A DNA stretch of 64,000 nt from HGM11416 sp034104345 (GTDB lineage Bacteria; Bacillota; Clostridia; Christensenellales; Borkfalkiaceae). Under the pieces are notes generated by a model, which was not told the DNA's origin, ran no database searches, and saw only the letters and a program-made list of their open reading frames with translations. The stretch spans positions 71,606 through 135,605 of the forward strand of contig JAXEDY010000029.1 of the NCBI GenBank assembly GCA_034104345.1, in the 5' to 3' direction. A program made the translations under genes and the position numbers. Below, in pieces: positions 59,306 through 64,000 of this stretch (the stretch's first letter is position 1; the number at the start of each line of letters is the position of its first letter).

Positions 59306-60013
59306 TTATTGCGCCCGTCGGCGTTCGGTTAAATAATCGAGTGCGCCGGCAAACAGCGTTTCGGCAACGTATTGACGGTGACTTTCGGTAAGCAGTAATT
59401 TTTCATCGGTTTCGTTCGATAAAAACCCGCATTCCACAAGACACGACGGGCAATCGGCTTGTTTTAAAACGAAATAATCGCCGAAAAGCGTTTGAAATTT
59501 GCGTTTTGCGGTTCTCATTTCGTTAAGTTTGTTTTGCACGCAAAGCGCAAATTCTTTGTCTTTTTCGGCAAAGAAAAACACTTGCGCGCCGCTGCGCGAC
59601 GAATCGGAGAAAAAATTCTGATGCACCGAAATAAACAAGTCGGGGTTGGCGTTTTTAATTATTTCGGCGCGCTTTTGCATATCGCGCTTTTTATATCCGC
59701 TTGCGGCAATGCCGTAAAGCCCGCCGCTGTTTTTTCTGGTCATAACGACCGAAAAACCCGCGTTTAAAAACAATTTTTCAAGCCGTTTTGCTATTTCGAG
59801 ATTTATTTCGCTTTCGCAAACTTTGGTAGTTTTTCCCGTCACTCCGCCGTCTATTCCGCCATGCCCCGCGTCGATTACCACGACGAACGGAATTTCGGTA
59901 TGCCCGGCCGCCGACTTTTGCCTGCCGAAAATTTGAATAAATAACCCCGAAACAAAAAAAACGCCCGCAAAAACAAAACAAAGGCATTTAAACTTAACGC
60001 TTGAATTTTTCAT
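59306..60013 (-). CDS. cwlD: N-acetylmuramoyl-L-alanine amidase CwlD
   Basis: 235 residues. A signal anchor (about 8-30) is followed by an Amidase_3 domain with zinc ligands in DAGHGG, SEINLEIA and SVHQN, and the catalytic Glu in LVECGFLSN. Size and sequence fit CwlD, which starts muramic-delta-lactam formation in spore cortex together with PdaA. It is monocistronic, next to the candidate origin. Confidence 0.9.
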   Translation of the reverse strand: MKNSSVKFKCLCFVFAGVFFVSGLFIQIFGRQKSAAGHTEIPFVVVIDAGHGGIDGGVTGKTTKVCESEINLEIAKRLEKLFLNAGFSVVMTRKNSGGLYGIAASGYKKRDMQKRAEIIKNANPDLFISVHQNFFSDSSRSGAQVFFFAEKDKEFALCVQNKLNEMRTAKRKFQTLFGDYFVLKQADCPSCLVECGFLSNETDEKLLLTESHRQYVAETLFAGALDYLTERRRAQ

Positions 60014-60053
60014 TTTTACCCCCGCACTATTTTTATAACAACATATAAGACTA

Positions 60054-60339
60054 TAGGGATTCCATTCGTCATCACTAATTACCGAAAAGGCGGCTTTTTA
60101 GCTCTTTTCCGCAACCGTTCGCTCGTAGTATGTCCAATACAACTTCGTTCACGCTTGCGGAAAATCATCAAAAAATACGCTCTTTTCGGTGCTGCGCATT
60201 TTTGCGGAGAAGAAATCGCCGCTTGCGGTACGGTTTTTGCAAGGCAAACGACCGAAATCGTATTTGCCATACGTTTATGGCTTTGCAAAAACCGATTTGT
60301 TACCGCAAAAACAGTTAGTGATAATGATTGGAATCCCTA
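60054..60339. mobile_element. 286-bp MITE-like palindromic element, copy 2
   Basis: Inverted ends of about 27 bp: TAGGGATTCC at 60054 matches the complement of GGAATCCCTA ending at 60339, and both continue to an inner ATCACTAA. Core 60116-60158 is nearly identical to 6617-6660 of copy 1, and AAGGCAAACGA at 60241 mirrors it as in copy 1. An inner long stem GCGGTA...GGTTTTTGCAA pairs with TTTGCAAAAACC...TACCGC. No coding capacity. Confidence 0.7.
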
Positions 60340-60400
60340 CAATAATTTTATTTTCGATTTACCGTTTTTAGCACGACTTTAAAAAACGAGAGTAAAAAAG

Positions 60401-60567
60401 TTATCCACTAAATATTGTGGGTAACTTAAAATTTTCAACATTCGTTAACGGATATATAGGCTCATTTTTTTAAACGAATGCAAAAGTTATCCACCGAAAA
60501 AGGTATAATTGTGCATAACTTTGCCCGTTTTTGTGGATAACTTACCTGTTTTTTCAACATATCCACA
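60401..60567. other. oriC: DnaA-box cluster, candidate oriC
   Basis: Six DnaA-box-like 9-mers lie within 167 bp: TTATCCACT (60401), TGTGGGTAA (60416, reverse), TTATCCACC (60487), TGTGCATAA (60510, reverse, = TTATGCACA), TGTGGATAA (60532, reverse, perfect) and ATATCCACA (60559). An AT-rich stretch follows. dnaA itself is not in the window. Confidence 0.6.
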
Positions 60568-60742
60568 TTTTTTAGCGGCAGAAATCTTCGCGTTTACCAA
60601 GTTTTTTCAAGCACTTTTTTCTACCATAGTATAACTTTTTTAAAGTCGTTTATAAAAAACGATAAAAACAATATAACTTGACAAAATCGGCTTTAATTAA
60701 ACAAAATAAAAGCCGAAAATTAAAAAAACGATCGAAATAAAA

Positions 60743-60783
60743 ATCTCCCTATATGCCGATAATCGACGTATAGGGGGATTTTT
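60743..60783 (+). repeat. Oriented repeat, palindromic copy j
   Basis: ATCTCCCTATA pairs with TATAGGGGGAT around the core TGCCGATAATCGACG, followed by TTTTTAT: a complete terminator-like hairpin with the family core as loop. Confidence 0.75.
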
Positions 60784-60835
60784 ATTTAAAAGTAATTAAA
60801 ATTGTTTGTTTATAAAAGCTTACGCCACTATATTT

Positions 60836-61291
60836 TTACGCTTTAATAAGTTTCTTGATATAGTTTTTCTCTCTGATGGTAACTCTTCCGTCGATGCTTA
60901 AAACGCACAGGCACAAAGTGACAACGTCTTCCCGAAGTTCGTCGTCGCCGTCGGCAAGAAGCGAAAGAAGGTCTGCCGTAAAGTTGTGAATGGCTTTTTT
61001 GGCTTCGCGATCCTTTTTAAACATATCTTTAACTTCGTCATAGTTAAAATCGGCGCCGAACGCTTTTACGAGCGAAGGATAAATAAGAAGGTATTCTTTT
61101 TCGTCGATAACGCCGTCGGCTGCAACCGCCCCAACTATAAACGCAACCAGCGTTTGAACGGGATCGAGTTCGTCGATTTCAAACGAAGCGAGTTTAGTAA
61201 CGACTTTTACCGATTTTTCCGCAAGAATCGCACCGCGTTCTACGGGCGAAAGGTTTTGAAATTCTTTGCAAAGTTTTGAAAATTCAAACAT
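60836..61291 (-). CDS. TerB-like domain protein
   Basis: 151 residues, all helical. The two acidic repeats AADGVIDEKEYLLI and SIDGRVTIREKNYI are typical of the TerB/tellurite-resistance fold, which binds metal ions by paired Asp/Glu. No other tellurite genes are near. The function is unknown. GGGAG lies before the ATG. Confidence 0.7.
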   Translation of the reverse strand: MFEFSKLCKEFQNLSPVERGAILAEKSVKVVTKLASFEIDELDPVQTLVAFIVGAVAADGVIDEKEYLLIYPSLVKAFGADFNYDEVKDMFKKDREAKKAIHNFTADLLSLLADGDDELREDVVTLCLCVLSIDGRVTIREKNYIKKLIKA

Positions 61292-61714
61292 TTTTTTACT
61301 CCCGTCGTCAATTAAAGCAAAACTGTTTTTCGTTTTGTTTTTTATTGACTTTTTTTATTTTTTACATGCTCATGGTAATCGAAAGTTTAACGTTTGTAAA
61401 GAACAAAACGAAGCGGTTTGTCGATATTTTAAAACGTTTTTTTTAATCGGCTCTGCCGCAAAGCTTTGCTTTTTCGGTTATTAAACAACGATTTACAATT
61501 ACAAGTTACATTTTAACCGATTGATAGTTAAATTTAGGTTAATTTAAAGTAAATTAAGGGTAAACTTTTATTTTATTTGCGAATATCTTAAATATTGCCG
61601 TAATACGGGAAACGTAAAATCTATCGACGAACTTTATTTATACGCAAAGCATTGGCACAAAAACTTTATAAGTTCTGCCGACTGATTATAATTTAACCCT
61701 TTTAAAGCATAAAC

Positions 61715-61750
61715 CCCCGCCGCTAAAAGACCTAAAGCGGCGGGGTTTTT
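61715..61750. terminator. Strong hairpin terminator
   Basis: CCCCGCCGCT (61715-61724)/AGCGGCGGGG (61736-61745), followed by TTTTT on the plus strand and GTTTATG on the minus strand. It may end spo0A, or an unseen plus-strand transcript. Confidence 0.75.
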
Positions 61751-61768
61751 GCTTATTAAATTAAAAAA

Positions 61769-61799
61769 GTCAGGCTATAAGTCGATTAACAGAACTTTC
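61769..61799 (-). repeat. Oriented repeat, copy k
   Basis: Minus-strand reading GTTAATCGACTTATAGCCTG; the GGCGGG end is degenerate. Confidence 0.5.
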
Positions 61800-61872
61800 A
61801 TGAAATTTCGACGTAACGATTAAAAAAATTCGGTTATCGATAAGCCGATTAAAGCGTTGCGCGCCATGGTAG

Positions 61873-62640
61873 TTAAGAAACGCCGTCTAAAAGCATGCGG
61901 TCTGCAATTAAAGCGATAAATTCGCTGTTGGTGGGCTTTTCGCTTTCGGTATAAGCGCGAACGCCGAAAAGCGAGTTGAAGGCGTCGATTCTTCCTTTAT
62001 TCCAAGCAACTTCGATGGCGTGGCGTATGGCTCGCTCTACCTTGCTTGCGGTCGTTCCGTAAATGTCGCCTATCATCGGATATAATTTTTTGGTAACGCT
62101 GTTTATAAGATCGGGATCGCCAACGGCAAGTTTAACGCCTTCGCGCAGATACGAATAACCTTTAATATGCGGCGGAATGCCCATTCCTATAAAAATACGG
62201 CTTATTTTTTCGTCGAGCGCGCCGCTTACGGATGAGCGGCGTATCTTGGTTTCGGATAGACTGCCCGAGTCGTCGAAATCGCTAAGAAGTTTTAAACGGC
62301 GGACAAGCAAGTCGTAATTAACCGGCGAAAGCATAAAGTATGTAGCTCCGCTTTCAATCGATTGTTTTATCATATCGCTACCCGAAAATTCGCTTATCAC
62401 AACCGATTTTGTGTTTGGCGAATTTTTTTTGGCAAGGGCTAACACCCCGAACCCGTCTAATTTTTTAAGAACCAGCGAAGTTACCAAAAAATCAGGCTTA
62501 TAATTGTTGACGGCGGCAATACCTTCTTCTCCGTCATCGGTCGCGGCTAAAACTTTAAATTCGGCGCTTAACGCGTCGCAACATTCCTTCAGGTTTTCGT
62601 CGCAGTCTTGCAAAATCACTATCGTTTTTTTATTTTGCAC
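61873..62640 (-). CDS. spo0A: Spo0A with degenerate receiver domain
   Basis: 255 residues from a GTG at 62640 with AAGGGG upstream. The C-terminal Spo0A domain is highly conserved (HIKGYSYLREG, TTASKVERAIRHAIEVAW, KPTNSEFIALIADRMLL). In the receiver, alignment with B. subtilis Spo0A places Ser55 where Asp56 is phosphorylated (KPDFLVTSLVL instead of DPDVLVLDIIM), Cys13 where Asp11 binds Mg2+, and Ser105 where Lys108 closes the site (YFMLSP). Asp12 and Ser83 remain. Phosphorylation by the usual relay therefore looks impossible, and activity should depend on another signal or on protein level. Confidence 0.93.
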   Translation of the reverse strand: MQNKKTIVILQDCDENLKECCDALSAEFKVLAATDDGEEGIAAVNNYKPDFLVTSLVLKKLDGFGVLALAKKNSPNTKSVVISEFSGSDMIKQSIESGATYFMLSPVNYDLLVRRLKLLSDFDDSGSLSETKIRRSSVSGALDEKISRIFIGMGIPPHIKGYSYLREGVKLAVGDPDLINSVTKKLYPMIGDIYGTTASKVERAIRHAIEVAWNKGRIDAFNSLFGVRAYTESEKPTNSEFIALIADRMLLDGVS

Positions 62641-62770
62641 TTTAATCCCCTTCTTTTTTATTTTTTTCTCGGTTTTTCACCCAGCATCTATATTGTATCA
62701 CAAAATTCGCGCCAAGTAAACAAATTTTGAAAAAAAATTTATTAAATTTAATAAATTTACCAAAATTTTA

Positions 62771-62787
62771 TGTCGATTTATGTCGAA
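62771..62787. promoter_or_regulatory. Two 0A-box-like sites upstream of spo0A
   Basis: TGTCGAT (62771) and TGTCGAA (62781), 10 bases apart, match the TGTCGAA core of Spo0A binding sites and lie 131-147 bases before the start. Autoregulation is inference. Confidence 0.45.
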
Positions 62788-62938
62788 TTTCGGCGCTTAT
62801 CGATTTTTACTATGCAAAATTATCTATATAACCACAAAAACAATGCAATATTGTCGCATATAGTCTGTTTTTGCGCTTAAAACGTTTTTCGTCAAATTGT
62901 TTTCAAAATTAAACCATGTTTTTTCAAAATATAAAAAA

Positions 62939-62971
62939 GCGAACCGATAAGCACTGAAATTTTCGGTTCGC
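62939..62971 (-). terminator. Terminator of the rubrerythrin remnant
   Basis: GCGAACCGA/TCGGTTCGC stem followed on the minus strand by TTTTTTATATTTT. Confidence 0.75.
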
Positions 62972-63001
62972 CGTTATTTTTGTTATTTTATTTTTAAATT
63001 A

Positions 63002-63078
63002 TTATTTCCCGAAATATCTTTTCAAAAGGCCTTTAAAAGCCTTGCCGTGGCGGGCTTCGTCGCGAGCCGCGTTCTAAC
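63002..63078 (-). pseudogene. 3' remnant of a rubrerythrin gene
   Basis: The last 22-24 codons read ARDEARHGKAFKGLLKRYFGK and stop, the typical C-terminal end of the rubrerythrin diiron domain (E-x-x-R-H ligand motif). Upstream the frame hits a stop and the sequence changes to AT-rich DNA, so the rest of the gene has been lost at a junction near 63078. Its terminator is intact. Confidence 0.75.
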
Positions 63079-63280
63079 AATATAATGTTTTAGTGGACTT
63101 ATATAAAGATAGAAAACAGTAGCCTTTATCTGATAAAAACCACAATATATAACCACAAAGCCGTTATAAATTAACGCCGGAAAATATTTAGTAAAACAAC
63201 ATAGTTAAGATGATTATAACATGTAAATATAAAACCCCATTTAAAATTTTAATCGCAATACATATAATTACCTTAATTAA

Positions 63281-63314
63281 AAAACGCCCGGCAATTTAAA
63301 CCCAAGCGTTTTTT
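63281..63314 (-). terminator. Terminator of the BspA-like gene
   Basis: AAAACGC (63281-63287)/GCGTTTT (63306-63312), followed on the minus strand by TTAATTAA; T residues also on the other side. Confidence 0.55.
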
Positions 63315-63337
63315 ATTTTAGATATTCATTTTAATAG

Positions 63338-64000
63338 TTAATCGGAAATTGTTATATCGCCGTCGGCGCAATGGATTATGCAATCTGTTGAAACGTTATC
63401 ATTCCACCAAATTCCTTTATCGATATTCTTCCAATCTGCAATAGTGCCTGTATATGTGATGTTTTTGAGTCCGCTGCAACCACTGAACGCACCATCGCCG
63501 ATAGAAGTTACGCTTTCGGGAATTGTTATACTCGTTAGTCCGCTGCAATAATAGAACGCCTCATAACCTATAGAAGTTACGCTGTCGGGGATTATTACGC
63601 TTGTAAGTCCGCTGCAATAAGCAAACGCAACATCGCCTATAGAAGTTACGCTACCATCCGTAGGTATTACACTGTTTTTGCAACCTATTATTAATTTTTT
63701 TGTTTCGGTTTCGATAATACAGTTATTTGCGCTGTGATATTTCTTGTTCCCCGTCGTAACCACAAAACTTTCTATTCCGCTGCAACCACTGAACGCATTC
63801 CAACCGATAGAAGTTACGCTTTCGGGGATTGTTATACTCGTTAGTCCTCTGCAATACTCGAACGCATCATGACCTATAGAAGTTACGCTTTCGGGGATTG
63901 TTATACTTGTAAGTCCGCTGCAATTATAGAACGCCTCATCACCGATAGAAGTTACGCTGCCACCGATGGTTACACTCGTTAGTCTGCTGCAGTCACGGAA
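63338..64000 (-). CDS. BspA-like leucine-rich repeat surface protein, 5' truncated
   Basis: The frame is open from 64000, so the gene begins beyond the window; a GTG at 63763 is internal. At least five LRR_5 units of about 23 residues are seen (pattern LTSITIPESVTSIGxxAFxxC). A linker (YHSANNCIIETETKKLIIGC) separates two repeat sets, and the end (ITYTGTIADWKNIDKGIWW, IHCADG) is the usual cap of BspA-like proteins. These proteins adhere to host or matrix ligands. The repeats are nearly identical at DNA level, so assembly here may be fragile. Confidence 0.85.
   Translation of the reverse strand, partial: FRDCSRLTSVTIGGSVTSIGDEAFYNCSGLTSITIPESVTSIGHDAFEYCRGLTSITIPESVTSIGWNAFSGCSGIESFVVTTGNKKYHSANNCIIETETKKLIIGCKNSVIPTDGSVTSIGDVAFAYCSGLTSVIIPDSVTSIGYEAFYYCSGLTSITIPESVTSIGDGAFSGCSGLKNITYTGTIADWKNIDKGIWWNDNVSTDCIIHCADGDITISD

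Larger units (their letters stand above)
60014..60835. other. 822-bp gene-free region
   Basis: It contains the second palindromic element (60054-60339), a DnaA-box cluster (60401-60567), an AT-rich stretch (about 60600-60740) and an oriented-repeat hairpin (60743-60783). Short open frames in the element look accidental. Confidence 0.7.
61292..61872. other. Gene-free region between the TerB-like gene and spo0A
   Basis: 581 bp. Apart from a terminator hairpin (61715-61750) and one oriented repeat (61769-61799) I see no gene or recognised RNA. The stretch 61500-61700 is AT-rich. Confidence 0.5.

Noticed and set aside
60079..60382. Several open frames of 60-75 codons inside the second palindromic element
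   Set aside because: Both strands and several frames are open by chance; the conserved unit is the palindrome, and no frame is kept between the two copies.

Overview
The window looks like chromosomal DNA of an endospore-forming, probably uncultured Clostridia-type Firmicute. It carries spo0A, sigH, spoIVA, spmAB and cwlD, has consensus sigma-A promoters, a TPP riboswitch and an HrcA/CIRCE-type clpB promoter. Many intergenic terminators and repeats are built from AT-rich arms. No rRNA, CRISPR array or transposase gene is visible. The species cannot be fixed from the sequence.

Layout. 1-10.5 kb: end of a glutamine amidotransferase, clpB, an XRE regulator, spoIVA, a TPP-riboswitch thiamine transporter, a 288-bp palindromic element, a DUF1540 mini-protein, rplI, a flippase-like membrane protein and a GmhB-type phosphatase. 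10.5-30.5 kb: cell-surface genes (two related lipoproteins, a 956-residue anchored protein, a cyclophilin-like lipoprotein, a lipoprotein serpin) mixed with miaA, rsmA, tatD, metG and spmAB. 30.5-41 kb: rsmI, trmN-like, ricT, holB, an unknown membrane protein, a tandem-repeat block, greA, a very short alaS, cysS and serS. 41-52 kb: a lipase-like hydrolase, glpK, murG, a WYL regulator, a phosphodiesterase-fold protein, a glycosyltransferase and a three-gene ABC transporter of the TrpX type. 52.5-54.1 kb: tRNA-Ala, tRNA-Ser and an AT-rich toxin/immunity-like island. 54-60 kb: recR, ybaB, dnaX, sigH, rlmB, mrnC and cwlD. 60-64 kb: a second palindromic element, a DnaA-box cluster, a TerB-like gene, an unusual spo0A, a rubrerythrin remnant and a BspA-like repeat protein cut by the window edge.

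The housekeeping genes (rsmA/tatD/metG, rsmI/trmN/ricT/holB, recR/ybaB/dnaX, sigH/rlmB/mrnC, serS, tRNA-Ser) are the set found close to oriC in Bacillus. Most genes to the left of 60.4 kb run leftward, away from the DnaA-box cluster, so that cluster is a candidate origin.

Most striking points: (1) a complete ribosome-mediated attenuator with a 19-residue Tyr/Phe-rich leader peptide in front of the ABC transporter; (2) a Spo0A whose receiver domain lacks the phospho-acceptor Asp and the switch Lys while the DNA-binding domain is intact; (3) two 286-288 bp palindromic elements that share a core but have unrelated, still self-complementary, ends; (4) a compact AlaRS without beta-barrel and C-Ala domains; (5) an oriented terminator-like repeat family; (6) a MuF-tail/DUF6883-like toxin followed by two related putative immunity genes.
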